Below the pieces are notes generated by a model. The model was given only the letters and a program-made list of their open reading frames with translations. It was not told the DNA's origin and made no database searches. This document shows positions 18,957-28,676 of a DNA stretch of 64,000 nucleotides, piece by piece. Position 1 is the stretch's first letter; each line of letters opens with the position of its first letter. Source of the DNA: Dyella acidisoli (GTDB taxonomy: Bacteria; Pseudomonadota; Gammaproteobacteria; Xanthomonadales; Rhodanobacteraceae); the NCBI RefSeq assembly GCF_030160295.1, contig NZ_BSOB01000046.1, positions 378,673-442,672 of the forward strand. The letters run 5' to 3'. Both the position numbers and the translations under genes were made by a program.

Positions 18957-19064
18957 TCAATGAATGAAGTTCAGGGTGAGCCGATGCTGTTCATCGCGCA
19001 CACACGGCAGCGCAGCGCGATTTCCGCGCGACGGCAAACCGAATTTGACGACGTGATACAGCAT
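18957..19064 (-). CDS. Small ORF, 35 codons, with its own promoter and terminator
   Basis: The frame encodes a 35-residue basic peptide beginning MLYHVVKFGLPSRGNRAALP and ending TLNFIH. A ribosome binding site AAGGG lies 7 bases before the ATG, a promoter lies at 19109-19137, and a hairpin and a strong terminator follow the stop. It may be a leader peptide or a small protein. It is not rich in any single codon type, so a classical amino-acid attenuator is not obvious. No family was recognised. Confidence 0.55.
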   Translation of the reverse strand: MLYHVVKFGLPSRGNRAALPCVRDEQHRLTLNFIH

Positions 19065-19108
19065 GATTAAACCCTTGAATAAATCGCCGGAGTTGGCGAA
19101 GGATGCGA

Positions 19109-19137
19109 ACATTACGTGAGGTTTATTTCCAATGCAA
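19109..19137 (-). promoter_or_regulatory. Sigma-70 promoter of the 35-codon ORF
   Basis: On the minus strand TTGCAT and TAATGT are separated by exactly 17 bases. Transcription would start near 19102, about 38 bases ahead of the small ORF. Confidence 0.6.
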
Positions 19138-19189
19138 GAAATTTTCGCTAAGAAAATTTCTTATAAAATGATGTGTATATTTCCCCTGC

Positions 19190-19297
19190 ACGTCATTCCT
19201 GCGAAAGCGAAAGCGCTTTATAACAGCGAAGCTGGGCAATCCATTTTTTACTTTCGCCTAGGAGCAACATGGATTCCCGCTTTCGCGGGAATGACGT
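19190..19297. repeat. MITE-like element with ACGTCATTCC ends
   Basis: ACGTCATTCCTGCGAAAGCG at the left and its inverted counterpart CGCTTTCGCGGGAATGACGT at the right flank about 68 bp of AT-richer sequence. The right end itself is the palindrome ATTCCCGCTTTCGCGGGAAT. Related single units lie at 37139-37167 and 41840-41867. Confidence 0.75.
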
Positions 19298-19336
19298 CCG
19301 GAGAGTGGGGATGCACAAGGAAAGAACAAAGCGCAA

Positions 19337-19939
19337 CTAGAGCCAACCCTTCTGTCTCGCCAGGCGATACGCCTCAATGCGATTGGCCGCGCCGAGCTTG
19401 CCGATCGCCTCGGACAGATAATTACGCACGGTGCCATGCGACAGATTGAGCTTGGTCGCAATATCGCTCGCCGATTGCCCCTCGCCCGCAAGACGCAGTA
19501 CCTGTCGTTCGCGATCGTTCAAAGGATCGGCTTCCGACCACGCTTCCAGCGCCAACTGCGGATCGATCGATCGGCCACCACGATGCACGATGCGCAACGC
19601 TTCAGCGAGGTTTTCCGCAGGCGCGTCCTTCAAGAGGTAACCGGATACACCGGCATCCAGCGCACGGCGCAGAAATCCCGGCCGTGCAAACGTGGTCACG
19701 ATGATGCACTTCACCGGCAGCTCTTGGCGATGAATGCGCTGCGCCAACTCCAAACCAGTAAGGCCCGGCATTTCGATATCGGTTACCAGCACATCCGGCT
19801 TCAATCGCTGCACTTCGCGCCACGCCATTTCACCGTCGGACGCCGAACCCAGCACTTCGATATCCGACTCGAGATTGAGCAAGGCCGACAGCGCACCGCG
19901 CACCATCGCCTGATCTTCGGCCAGCAACACGCGAATCAT
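19337..19939 (-). CDS. NarL/DesR-type response regulator
   Basis: A 200-residue regulator with a receiver domain (phospho-acceptor Asp54 in LVTDIEMPG, conserved Lys in YLLKDAPAE) and a C-terminal LuxR-type helix-turn-helix (LNDRERQVLRLAGEGQSASDIATKLNLSHGTVRNYLSEAIGKL). It overlaps the kinase gene by 4 bp, so the two form a two-component pair. The downstream order after an ABC-2 exporter suggests that it controls that exporter, as in DesK/DesR- and LiaSR-like systems. Confidence 0.9.
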   Translation of the reverse strand: MIRVLLAEDQAMVRGALSALLNLESDIEVLGSASDGEMAWREVQRLKPDVLVTDIEMPGLTGLELAQRIHRQELPVKCIIVTTFARPGFLRRALDAGVSGYLLKDAPAENLAEALRIVHRGGRSIDPQLALEAWSEADPLNDRERQVLRLAGEGQSASDIATKLNLSHGTVRNYLSEAIGKLGAANRIEAYRLARQKGWL

Positions 19940-21120
19940 GCAGCGCTCCCCGCATAGCCCTTCTGCGAGGCTCCTTCTGAGCCACCACCTGCCTTTTGTG
20001 CGTGCAGCGATACGCTGATCAGCAAGCGCGTGCCGCGACGCGGCGGCGAATCGATCTGCAAGTTTCCTCCGACGGCGCGTATTCGCTCACACATGCCGCT
20101 GACACCGTTGCCATGCGTCACAAGGCCACCTTTTCCGTTATCGCTGATCTGCATGTCCAACTTTTCCGTGGTGCGAATAAAACGAACGCTGGCTTCTGTA
20201 GCTGCAGCGTGACGATGAATATTGGTCGTGGCTTCGCGGATGACCAGCGCAAGCGTACGTTCGATATCTTGCGGCAGCGCATCGGGCAGGCTGCCGTAAT
20301 CGAGGTGCACGCCAGACGATTCCAAGAGCAGACGCGCGGAAGCGAGTTCGGCTGCCAGATCGGTGGAACGAATGCCTGTAACCGCGGCGCGCACTTCCGC
20401 CAAAGCATGCCGCGCAACGCGCTCGGCTTCCTCCAATTCGCGCCGCGCAGCTGCACTATCGCGATCAAAGAGTTTGCGCGAAAGCTCCAGCTTCAAGGTA
20501 ATCAGCGATAGCGTATGTCCGAGCAAGTCATGCAGATCGCGTCCAATGCGCTCGCGCTCAGCCGTTGCGGCGAGCCGGCGCACCTCGTCGTGGGAAAGCT
20601 TGAGCTCCGCATCTTTTTCGTCGCTGAGCTTCTCCGCGGCGGTTACCAATCCGATGATGAAAGACACCAGCGGAATCGATATCACCGCCTGCCACGGATA
20701 GTGTAGAAACCAGGCCTCGACTAAACATGCGGCATTGAGCGCGGTAATCATCAGCAGATACGTGCGGAAGCCCGTCAGGCAGCCGCGCAGCATCACGCAA
20801 CCGAACACGAAGTACGTGAGTCCACTGGGATACCAGGCCATCAATGCCATAGAAAGCGCATTCATGCCCAGCGCATAGAGCCTGGTGGCTCGCCGCGACG
20901 AAACGATGCACTTGGCATAGAGGAACAGGAACACGGGATAGGACACCAGCGTCAATAGCGCCCACGTCCACGTGTAATGATCGAACATCGGCGTAACGAA
21001 AATCCACACCGACCACAGCAAATGCACGCCATCGATCCATGGCGACTTGCCTTTGCGTACGCTTCCCGCCGCATACGAATCGGGGGCCGGTCTAAACCAA
21101 GCTCGAATTTGCATGATCAT
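19936..21120 (-). CDS. DesK-type sensor histidine kinase
   Basis: The protein has an N-terminal block of five or six membrane helices with almost no periplasmic domain, then a HisKA_3 dimerisation segment (ERERIGRDLHDLLGHTLSLITLKLELSRKL) and a HATPase domain with DNGKGG. The lack of an external sensor domain suggests sensing within the membrane. The start MIMQIRAWF at 21120 has GGGGA upstream; an ATG at 21150 is also in frame. It follows the ABC permease gene by a short gap and overlaps the response regulator. Confidence 0.9.
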   Translation of the reverse strand: MIMQIRAWFRPAPDSYAAGSVRKGKSPWIDGVHLLWSVWIFVTPMFDHYTWTWALLTLVSYPVFLFLYAKCIVSSRRATRLYALGMNALSMALMAWYPSGLTYFVFGCVMLRGCLTGFRTYLLMITALNAACLVEAWFLHYPWQAVISIPLVSFIIGLVTAAEKLSDEKDAELKLSHDEVRRLAATAERERIGRDLHDLLGHTLSLITLKLELSRKLFDRDSAAARRELEEAERVARHALAEVRAAVTGIRSTDLAAELASARLLLESSGVHLDYGSLPDALPQDIERTLALVIREATTNIHRHAAATEASVRFIRTTEKLDMQISDNGKGGLVTHGNGVSGMCERIRAVGGNLQIDSPPRRGTRLLISVSLHAQKAGGGSEGASQKGYAGSAA

Positions 21121-21156
21121 GGCTTGTCCCCGAACCCTCGATGTCCACATCCTACT

Positions 21157-21954
21157 TCAACCGTAGCGCCGCAGCCTGCGCGCAGCGATGAAGAGAAACA
21201 CGCCCGCAAAACCTAACAGCATGGCGAAATGCATCATCACGCTACCGTGTTCCAACCCCAGCGCTGCCAGCCCAAGCTGATGCAGGTGGTAGGGAGGCCA
21301 CACCGGCGCAATCTGCTGCACGGCCTTTGGCAACATACCGAGCGGAACCCATAGGCCGGACAGGAACGACATGGGTAGGTAAACAAGGTTCAGCATGCCC
21401 GGTGCGCCCTGCCCTTTGATGAAGGTGCCCACCAGCATGCCCAGCGCGCAGAACGGCAATACGCCCAAGATGCCGGTAAGCAACATCAAGGCGACTTGCG
21501 GCAAAGACAAAGTGACGTGCCCCAGCGTCAAACCAATGGCGAGCAGCAGCAAAATGACGACCGCTGCGGCCACCATTGCCATCAGCATTTTGCCGAGCAG
21601 ATAAGCGCCGGGCGGCATCGGCAGAGCACGCTTATACGTGAGCAGGCCACCGTCGCGCTCCAGTGCCAGCGACACGCCGAAGCCGAACAAGCCGGGGCTC
21701 ATCACGCCGAACACGCCGTAGCTCACCAGCAGATAACGCAAGGTATCGGCGCCCGCGGAACCATTCATGATGACGCCGAACAGCAAATAGAACATGGTGG
21801 GAAACAATATGATCGGCAACATGAAGCCCGGTGCACGCATGTAGCGTAGGCATTCGCTGCGTGCCTCGGCCAGATAAGCGCCGATCACTCGCCGTGTACT
21901 CATAGCGCTAACAGATGATGCTATCGGTGTAGCGGGTATCGATACGCTGTTCAT
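21157..21954 (-). CDS. ABC-2 type transporter permease
   Basis: A 265-residue protein with six membrane helices and the ABC-2 layout: an amphipathic N-terminus, a first helix in RAPGFMLPIILFPTMFYLLFG, and the conserved late segment MLNLVYLPMSFLSGLWVPLGMLPKAVQQIAPVWPPYHL. It overlaps the ATPase gene by one base (TAATG). The substrate is unknown. A drug or lipid exporter controlled by the adjacent two-component pair is the likely class. Confidence 0.9.
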   Translation of the reverse strand: MNSVSIPATPIASSVSAMSTRRVIGAYLAEARSECLRYMRAPGFMLPIILFPTMFYLLFGVIMNGSAGADTLRYLLVSYGVFGVMSPGLFGFGVSLALERDGGLLTYKRALPMPPGAYLLGKMLMAMVAAAVVILLLLAIGLTLGHVTLSLPQVALMLLTGILGVLPFCALGMLVGTFIKGQGAPGMLNLVYLPMSFLSGLWVPLGMLPKAVQQIAPVWPPYHLHQLGLAALGLEHGSVMMHFAMLLGFAGVFLFIAARRLRRYG

Positions 21955-22868
21955 TACGCGGCCTCCTGTTCTGCGGTTTCTTCGCGTGTGAGTTCGGTGA
22001 ATGCTTCGGCCAGGCCCGCGCGCTGCACTTCCAGTTCGCTGAGCGCGAGATCGGCATCCAACAGACGTCGCAATACGTTTTCGGGTTCGTTGGTGCTGAT
22101 ACGTAAGCGCGCCCCTTCGCGCTCAGCCGATGCCACTTGCGGCCAGGCCGACACCGCCGCGACATCGAGGTCGGTAACGCAACGAATGCGTGACAGCGGC
22201 ACATGTGCGCGCAACGCATCGACGCTGCCTTCGCTTAGTACACGCCCTTTGGCCATCACGACGACGCGTTGTGCCAGCGCTTCGGCTTCTTCCAGGTAAT
22301 GCGTGGTCAGCACCACCGAGCAACCTTCGGCAACCAGCGTGCGCATCGCGTTCCATAGTTTGCGGCGCGCGTCGATATCCATGCCCACCGTCGGCTCGTC
22401 GAGAAACAGCAGTTCCGGTCGACCGCACAAAGCCAATGCAAATTGCACCCGCCGCTGCTGACCACCCGACAGCTTGCCGTAAGGCCGCTGCAGCAAATCG
22501 GCAATGCCGGCCAGCGCTGCGCTTTCATCCAACGCGCGTGGGTGGGGGTAGTAGCTGGATACCAGCCGCAGTAGTTCACCAACGCGCAATGTCGGCGGCA
22601 ACATGGCGGATTGCAGCATCACACCGATGCGGCGGCGTGCATCGATCTGCTGCGGATCCATGCCGAACAACTCCACACGGCCCGCATCGGGACGCATCAG
22701 GCCAAGCAGCAGACCGATGCTGGTGGTTTTGCCGGCGCCGTTGGGCCCCAACACGGCCAACAGTTCGCCGCGCTGCAACACAAGATCCACGCCGTCGAGC
22801 GCGGTAACACCGCCGTAACGCTTTACGACACCGCAAAGACGGGCTACGACATCAGATGAAGTATGCAT
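21954..22868 (-). CDS. ABC-2 type transporter ATPase
   Basis: A 304-residue ATPase with Walker A GPNGAGKTTS, signature YGKLSGGQQRRVQFALAL, Walker B ELLFLDEPTVGMD and an H-loop in VLTTHYLEEAEALA, followed by a C-terminal domain of about 90 residues. The start at 22868 is fixed by a strong ribosome binding site AGGAGG; a longer open frame upstream is not used. It is the first gene of the ABC-kinase-regulator operon. Confidence 0.93.
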   Translation of the reverse strand: MHTSSDVVARLCGVVKRYGGVTALDGVDLVLQRGELLAVLGPNGAGKTTSIGLLLGLMRPDAGRVELFGMDPQQIDARRRIGVMLQSAMLPPTLRVGELLRLVSSYYPHPRALDESAALAGIADLLQRPYGKLSGGQQRRVQFALALCGRPELLFLDEPTVGMDIDARRKLWNAMRTLVAEGCSVVLTTHYLEEAEALAQRVVVMAKGRVLSEGSVDALRAHVPLSRIRCVTDLDVAAVSAWPQVASAEREGARLRISTNEPENVLRRLLDADLALSELEVQRAGLAEAFTELTREETAEQEAA

Positions 22869-23142
22869 GGTGGTCCTCCTTGCACTGCAGCGTAGGGACG
22901 GCAAGCGCCTTTCTGCAGTTGCTCGCGTCAGCGATCCCGCATGACAGCCGTCATCCTTGGGGGTACCGCCGCCCTTTTCCACCGGGTATCCTGATAGCCC
23001 AGCGCCGGCGGTTTCCCCATACACGGCGCAGTGCGAACAGGGCGTATCGCCCGGGCTTTTACGCTTTTCACCGCACGCAACACATCCTGCCGGCCTGCTT
23101 CGCGTTGGGTGCGAGGCGCTGTCAGATTCGAGGAGAGTAGTC
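22869..23142. other. Divergent intergenic region, no gene seen
   Basis: This 274 bp gap separates the ABC operon (minus) from the aminotransferase gene (plus). It contains short hairpins such as GGGCG-TAT-CGCCC at 23040-23052 and GGTACCGCC/GGCGGT, but no recognised riboswitch or RNA. It must hold both promoters. The aminotransferase ribosome binding site AGGAGAG lies at 23131-23137. Confidence 0.4.
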
Positions 23143-24639
23143 ATGGGTGTCATCGATCAGCTGCGCGAACTGCGCGAATTTGGCGGCAAGCCGCGGACCA
23201 CTGGCCTGGACGACGCCACTATCGAGCGCATGGCCGCGTTGGACCCGCAACTCACGCAAGCCATTGCCGATGCGGTTGCGCGTCACCGCGAGTTGCGTGG
23301 CGAACTCGGCGATTTCCTGAAGCTGGATGAAGCCGAGCAGCTGACGCAGGCGCAACACGACCTGGTGAATTTCTATCCGGACGATGCGATCAATCCGTAC
23401 CTTCCTGCTGCTGCACGCGGCCCGTGGGTCGTCACGCTGAAGGGTGCGGTGGTGCACGACAATGGCGGCTACGGCATGCTCGGCTTCGGCCACAACAACG
23501 CTGCGATCGACGCCGCGCTATCGCGTCCGCAAGTGATGGCCAACGTGATGACGCCGAGCGTGTCGCAGATGCGTTTCTCGCAAGCGATGAAGCGCGAACT
23601 CGGCCATCACCGCGGCAACAATCCTTACACGCGCTATCTTTGTCTGAATTCCGGTTCGGAAGGGGTGGGCCTGGCTTGCCGCATCGCCGACGTGAACGCG
23701 AAGCTGATGACCGATCCGGGCGCACGCTATGCCGGGCGCACCATCAAGCGCATCGCGGTGAAAGGCGCGTTCCACGGGCGCACCGATCGGCCGGCGCTGT
23801 ATTCGGATTCCTCGCGTCGCACGTATGTGCAACATCTGGCGAGCTATCGCCACGAAGACACACTGCTTACGGTGGCGCCCTACGACGTCGCGCAACTGGA
23901 AGCCGTGTTCGCCGATGCAGACAAGCATGGCTGGTTCATCGAAGCGATGTTCCTGGAACCGGTAATGGGCGAAGGTGATCCGGGTCGTTCGGTGACGCCT
24001 GCGTTCTATCAGGCCGCGCGCGAGTTGACCGAATCGCATGGCTCGCTGCTGATGGTCGACTCCATCCAGGCGGGCCTGCGCGCGCACGGCGTGTTGTCGA
24101 TCATCGACTATCCCGGCTTCGAAAAACTCGCACCGCCGGATATGGAAACATTCTCCAAGGCGCTCAACGCTGGGCAATATCCGCTCTCGGTGCTGGCGGT
24201 GGGTGATCGCGTTGCCGGCCTGTATCGCAAGGGCATCTATGGCAACACCATGACTGCCAATCCGCGTGCGCTGGATGTGGCGCTGGCCACGCTGGATCAG
24301 CTCACGGATGAAGTGCGCGCCAACATCACCGCCCGCGGCAAGGAGTTCGTCGACAAGCTCAATGTGTTGAAGGACGAACTGGGTGGCCTGATCACCAAGG
24401 TGCAAGGCACCGGCCTGCTGTTCTCTTGCGAATTGGCGCCGCAGTTCAAGTGCTACGGCGCAGGCTCCACCGAGGAATACATGCGCGAACGCGGTATTGG
24501 CGTGATCCACGGCGGTGCCAACTCGTTGCGCTTTACGCCGCACTTCAAGATCACCGGCGCGGAAGTGGACATGGTGATCGACCATGTACGGCATGCTTTG
24601 TTGGAAGGGCCGCGCAAGAGCGAGGCGCAGGCGGCTTGA
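23143..24639 (+). CDS. Class III PLP-dependent aminotransferase, substrate unknown
   Basis: A 498-residue fold-type I aminotransferase. The PLP phosphate-binding segment is LNSGSEGVGLACRIADV and the Schiff-base lysine is Lys339 in METFSKALNAGQYPLSVLAVG. The start MGVIDQLRELREFG has ribosome binding site AGGAGAG. The usual D-E-x-Q motif before the PLP ring reads VDSIQAGLRAHG, with Ser in place of Glu, which separates it from ornithine, acetylornithine and GABA aminotransferases. The N-terminal 80 residues are longer than usual. It stands alone, so the context does not reveal the substrate. Confidence 0.8.
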   Translation: MGVIDQLRELREFGGKPRTTGLDDATIERMAALDPQLTQAIADAVARHRELRGELGDFLKLDEAEQLTQAQHDLVNFYPDDAINPYLPAAARGPWVVTLKGAVVHDNGGYGMLGFGHNNAAIDAALSRPQVMANVMTPSVSQMRFSQAMKRELGHHRGNNPYTRYLCLNSGSEGVGLACRIADVNAKLMTDPGARYAGRTIKRIAVKGAFHGRTDRPALYSDSSRRTYVQHLASYRHEDTLLTVAPYDVAQLEAVFADADKHGWFIEAMFLEPVMGEGDPGRSVTPAFYQAARELTESHGSLLMVDSIQAGLRAHGVLSIIDYPGFEKLAPPDMETFSKALNAGQYPLSVLAVGDRVAGLYRKGIYGNTMTANPRALDVALATLDQLTDEVRANITARGKEFVDKLNVLKDELGGLITKVQGTGLLFSCELAPQFKCYGAGSTEEYMRERGIGVIHGGANSLRFTPHFKITGAEVDMVIDHVRHALLEGPRKSEAQAA

Positions 24640-24649
24640 CAGCTTTTTG

Positions 24650-24707
24650 CCCCCCTCTCACGAAGGGAGAGGGGGCGTCGTAGGTTGGGGTGCAAACCTC
24701 AACCTAT
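24650..24707. repeat. Composite repeat: CCCCTCTC palindrome plus GTAGG unit
   Basis: A CCCCCTCTC-ACGAA-GGGAGAGGGGG hairpin at 24650-24675 is followed directly by GTAGGTTGGGGTGCAAACCT and CAACCTAT at 24680-24707. It shows two repeat families side by side downstream of the aminotransferase. Confidence 0.75.
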
Positions 24708-24848
24708 GAGACTCCTTCGCGGGGAACATAAAGCCCCGCGAAATGTTGATGTTCTCCGTTCCCTACTCCCCCGTTCCCCTCCTCCTTCACACGGCATAGA
24801 CTGCGCCAGCCGGTACCGCCACCGGTCATCACTTCAGGAGGAAGCATC

Positions 24849-25166
24849 ATGTCCATGCGTTTCAGCCTGCTCGCCGCCAGCGCCGGCCTGGTTTTCGCCA
24901 CCGCCGCTTTCGCAGCCGCACCGCAAAGCAAACCCCTTTCTTCGTCACAGCAGAAATTGGCCGATTGCAGCCACGCCGCCAAAGGCAAGACCGGCGCCGA
25001 CTACAAGAGCTCCGTAAGCAGCTGCATGAAAGGCGACAACACTGCCGCCGCCGCCCCTGCCAAGATGACTCAGCAGGAAAAGATGGCCGCATGCAGCAAG
25101 GAAAACGCCGGCAAGAAGGGCGCCGACTACAAGAGTGGCGTCAGTGCCTGCCTGAAGGCTCATTGA
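24849..25166 (+). CDS. PsiF-repeat secreted protein
   Basis: A 105-residue protein with a signal peptide (MSMRFSLLAASAGLVFATAAFAA) and two PsiF-type repeats, each of the form QQKLADCSHAAKGKTGADYK...C and QQEKMAACSKENAGKKGADY...C. Each repeat carries two cysteines. PsiF proteins are small periplasmic proteins linked in enterobacteria to phosphate starvation, with no known activity. The ribosome binding site AGGAGGAAG is strong. No pho box was recognised upstream. Confidence 0.85.
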   Translation: MSMRFSLLAASAGLVFATAAFAAAPQSKPLSSSQQKLADCSHAAKGKTGADYKSSVSSCMKGDNTAAAAPAKMTQQEKMAACSKENAGKKGADYKSGVSACLKAH

Positions 25167-25199
25167 TGCGCTGAACCGACCGGGGCTCACGAACGTTTC

Positions 25200-25230
25200 A
25201 AGGCGCTGCCAGGCATGGCGGCGCCTTTTT
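25200..25230 (+). terminator. Rho-independent terminator after the psiF-like gene
   Basis: AAGGCGC and GCGCCTT form the stem around an inner TGCC/GGCG pairing, followed by a five-base T-run. It lies 34 bp past the psiF-like stop and 50 bp before upp. Confidence 0.85.
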
Positions 25231-25279
25231 CATTTCCGGCTATGCTTGCGGCACTTCACTTCCTTCGCATCGCTGCCGC

Positions 25280-25918
25280 ATGAAGATCATCGAAGTCCGC
25301 CATCCTCTGATTCAGCACAAGCTCGGCCTTATGCGCCGCGCCGGCATCAGCACCAAGGAATTTCGCGAACTGGCTTCGGAAGTCGGCTCGCTGCTCACCT
25401 ACGAGGCCACCAAGGATCTGGAAACCGTCGAAACACAGATCGATGGTTGGGCCGGCCCGGTGCGCGTGCAGCGAATCAAAGGCAAGAAGATCACCATCGT
25501 GCCGATCCTGCGCGCAGGCTTAGGGATGCTGCCCGGCGTGCTGGAACTGATTCCCTCGGCAAAGGTGAGCGTGGTAGGTCTTCAACGCGACGAGCAGACG
25601 CTGCAGCCGATCACCTATTACGAGAAGCTCACCGGCCGCATGGACGAGCGCATCGCGTTGATCGTCGACCCGATGCTGGCCACCGCCGGCACCTTGGTCG
25701 CCACGGTGGACATGCTCAAGGCGGCCGGCTGCAAGCGCATTAAAGGGTTGTTCCTGGTAGCGGCGCCAGAAGGCTTGAAGCACATCGAGGCGACGCATCC
25801 GGATGTGGAGATTTACACCGCGGCGATCGATGAGCGGCTCAATGAGCACGGCTACATCCTGCCGGGGCTAGGCGATGCGGGGGACAAGATTTTCGGAACG
25901 AAGCAGCTGCCCGCGTGA
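25280..25918 (+). CDS. upp: Uracil phosphoribosyltransferase
   Basis: A 212-residue enzyme that makes UMP from uracil and PRPP in pyrimidine salvage. The PRPP-binding loop is [20 protein letters not shown], and the uracil-binding end [17 protein letters not shown] is intact. Its length and start ([19 protein letters not shown]) match the family. It is monocistronic here and converges with the proline iminopeptidase gene across a long palindrome. Confidence 0.96.
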   Translation: MKIIEVRHPLIQHKLGLMRRAGISTKEFRELASEVGSLLTYEATKDLETVETQIDGWAGPVRVQRIKGKKITIVPILRAGLGMLPGVLELIPSAKVSVVGLQRDEQTLQPITYYEKLTGRMDERIALIVDPMLATAGTLVATVDMLKAAGCKRIKGLFLVAAPEGLKHIEATHPDVEIYTAAIDERLNEHGYILPGLGDAGDKIFGTKQLPA

Positions 25919-25923
25919 CGCCC

Positions 25924-25997
25924 CGTAGGTTGAGGTGCAAACCCCAACATCGCCATGTATGAACATTACGGATGTTGGGGTTTGCACCCCAACCTAC
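25924..25997. repeat. Long inverted pair of GTAGG units between convergent genes
   Basis: GTAGGTTGAGGTGCAAACCC (plus CAACATC) and its inverted copy GATGTTGGGGTTTGCACCCC (plus AACCTAC) form a stem of about 27 bp around a 20-base loop. It sits exactly between the convergent stops of upp and pip and may act as a bidirectional terminator or as a barrier to antisense transcription. Confidence 0.85.
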
Positions 25998-25998
25998 A

Positions 25999-27172
<1,174 letters not shown>

Positions 27173-27180
27173 GTAGACGC

Positions 27181-28566
27181 TCAGGCAAACAACTTACCCG
27201 GATTCAAGATCCCGTTCGGATCAAACACCACTTTCACTCCGCGCATCAAGGCGATCTCCGCCGCACTGCGCGTGCTTTCAAGATACGCACGCTTCACCAA
27301 GCCAATGCCGTGTTCGGCAGAAATACTGCCGCCGTGACGCTGCAGCGTTTCGGCCAGCAATTTGGTGACATGCTCGCATTGCGCGATGAATTCCGCATCG
27401 GCCAGCGAAGCGGGCTTCAGTACATTAATGTGCAGATTGCCATCCCCGATATGGCCAAACCACACGACTTCCATCTGCGGATATTCACGCGTCAGCAACG
27501 CTTGTATTTCTTGCAGAAATCCCGGCACGGCGCCGATGCGCACGGAAATATCGTTTTTATAGGGCTTGTGTGCGGCAAGGCTCTCCGTGATGCCTTCGCG
27601 CAAACGCCACAGCGCGGCAGCTTGCGCATCGCTTTGCGCCATCACGCCATCGGCGATACATCCCTGCTCGACACCTTGCTCGAACACCGACAATGCTTCT
27701 TCCTGTGCGCGTTCGTCCGTGGCATCGAATTCGGTAACCACGTAATACGGATAATCGCCATCGATCGCACGCTGGGCACCGTGTGCCAACACGTGTTTCA
27801 GCGCGACATCGGTGAAGAACTCGAATGCCTGCAGCGACAATCGTGCGCGGAACAGCGCAAACACCTGCATCAACGCATCCATGTCCGGCAAGGCCAGAAG
27901 CATGACTTGCGAGGCGGGCGGCGGATCAGTGAGGCGCAGCGTCGCTTCCACCACAATGCCGAGCGTGCCTTCCGAGCCGATCATTAATTGCCGTAAGTCA
28001 TAACCACTGGAGTTTTTGATCAACCCGCGATTGAGATCGAGCAACTCGCCATTGCCGGCCACGACCTTGAGGCCGGCAATCCACTCACGCGTATTGCCAT
28101 AGCGGATCACTCGGATGCCGCCGGCATTGGTCGCGATATTGCCGCCGATAGAACAGGAACCGCGCGCAGCGAAATCCACCGGGTAGATCAGGTCGTGCTC
28201 CCGCGCCACCGTGTGCACGGCCTCCAGCGATATACCGGGCTGCACGGTCAGCGTGCGATCGACCACATCGAAACCCAGCACCCGGTTCATGCGCGCCAGG
28301 CTCAGCACCAATTCGCCGTTCGCCGCCACGGCGCCACCGGAGAGGCCTGTGCGGCCGCCGGATGGCACGATGGCCACGTGGTGCTGGTTGGCCCAGCGCA
28401 CGATGCCCTGCACTTCCTCGATCGACGCCGGCAGCGCGATGGCCAGCGGGGCCGGGGTCCAGCGCCGCGTCCAGTCCCGGCCGTAGTGTTCCAGGTCGCC
28501 GGGCTCGGTGAGCAGGCGCAGCTCGGGCAGGCGGCTGGAAAGATCGGCGAGGGCTTGCGGATTCAT
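27181..28566 (-). CDS. FAD-linked dehydrogenase, probable D-2-hydroxyglutarate dehydrogenase
   Basis: A 461-residue flavoenzyme of the GlcD/D2HGDH type. The FAD-binding PCMH domain has VPSGGRTGLSGGAVA, and SCSIGGNIATNAGGIRVIRYGNTREW carries the dinucleotide site. The C-terminal domain has the metal-binding segments WFGHIGDGNLHIN and SAEHGIGLVKR. The start MNPQALADLSSRL at 28566 is preferred; a longer frame upstream reaches into the divergent promoter. SerA is known to make D-2-hydroxyglutarate as a by-product, and this gene is divergent from serA, so D2HGDH is favoured over D-lactate or glycolate dehydrogenase. Confidence 0.8.
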   Translation of the reverse strand: MNPQALADLSSRLPELRLLTEPGDLEHYGRDWTRRWTPAPLAIALPASIEEVQGIVRWANQHHVAIVPSGGRTGLSGGAVAANGELVLSLARMNRVLGFDVVDRTLTVQPGISLEAVHTVAREHDLIYPVDFAARGSCSIGGNIATNAGGIRVIRYGNTREWIAGLKVVAGNGELLDLNRGLIKNSSGYDLRQLMIGSEGTLGIVVEATLRLTDPPPASQVMLLALPDMDALMQVFALFRARLSLQAFEFFTDVALKHVLAHGAQRAIDGDYPYYVVTEFDATDERAQEEALSVFEQGVEQGCIADGVMAQSDAQAAALWRLREGITESLAAHKPYKNDISVRIGAVPGFLQEIQALLTREYPQMEVVWFGHIGDGNLHINVLKPASLADAEFIAQCEHVTKLLAETLQRHGGSISAEHGIGLVKRAYLESTRSAAEIALMRGVKVVFDPNGILNPGKLFA

Positions 28567-28650
28567 GGCGGCTCCGGGAGGGAAGCTCCCAGCGTGCCAG
28601 TGCCTGCTCTGCACGTCTAGTGCTGCGACGCGACAAAATCTGGCATAGTG

Positions 28651-28664
28651 TTTGGACATCCAAA
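28651..28664. promoter_or_regulatory. Perfect palindrome in the divergent serA promoter region
   Basis: TTTGGACATCCAAA is a perfect 6+2+6 palindrome, 13 bp upstream of serA and 85 bp upstream of the divergent dehydrogenase gene. It is a candidate operator that could control both genes. No regulator was identified. Confidence 0.45.
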
Positions 28665-28676
28665 TACGACGCTCTC

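Noticed and set aside
22869-23142. Riboswitch upstream of the aminotransferase
   Set aside because: Some hairpins are present, but no known riboswitch core could be recognised by eye.
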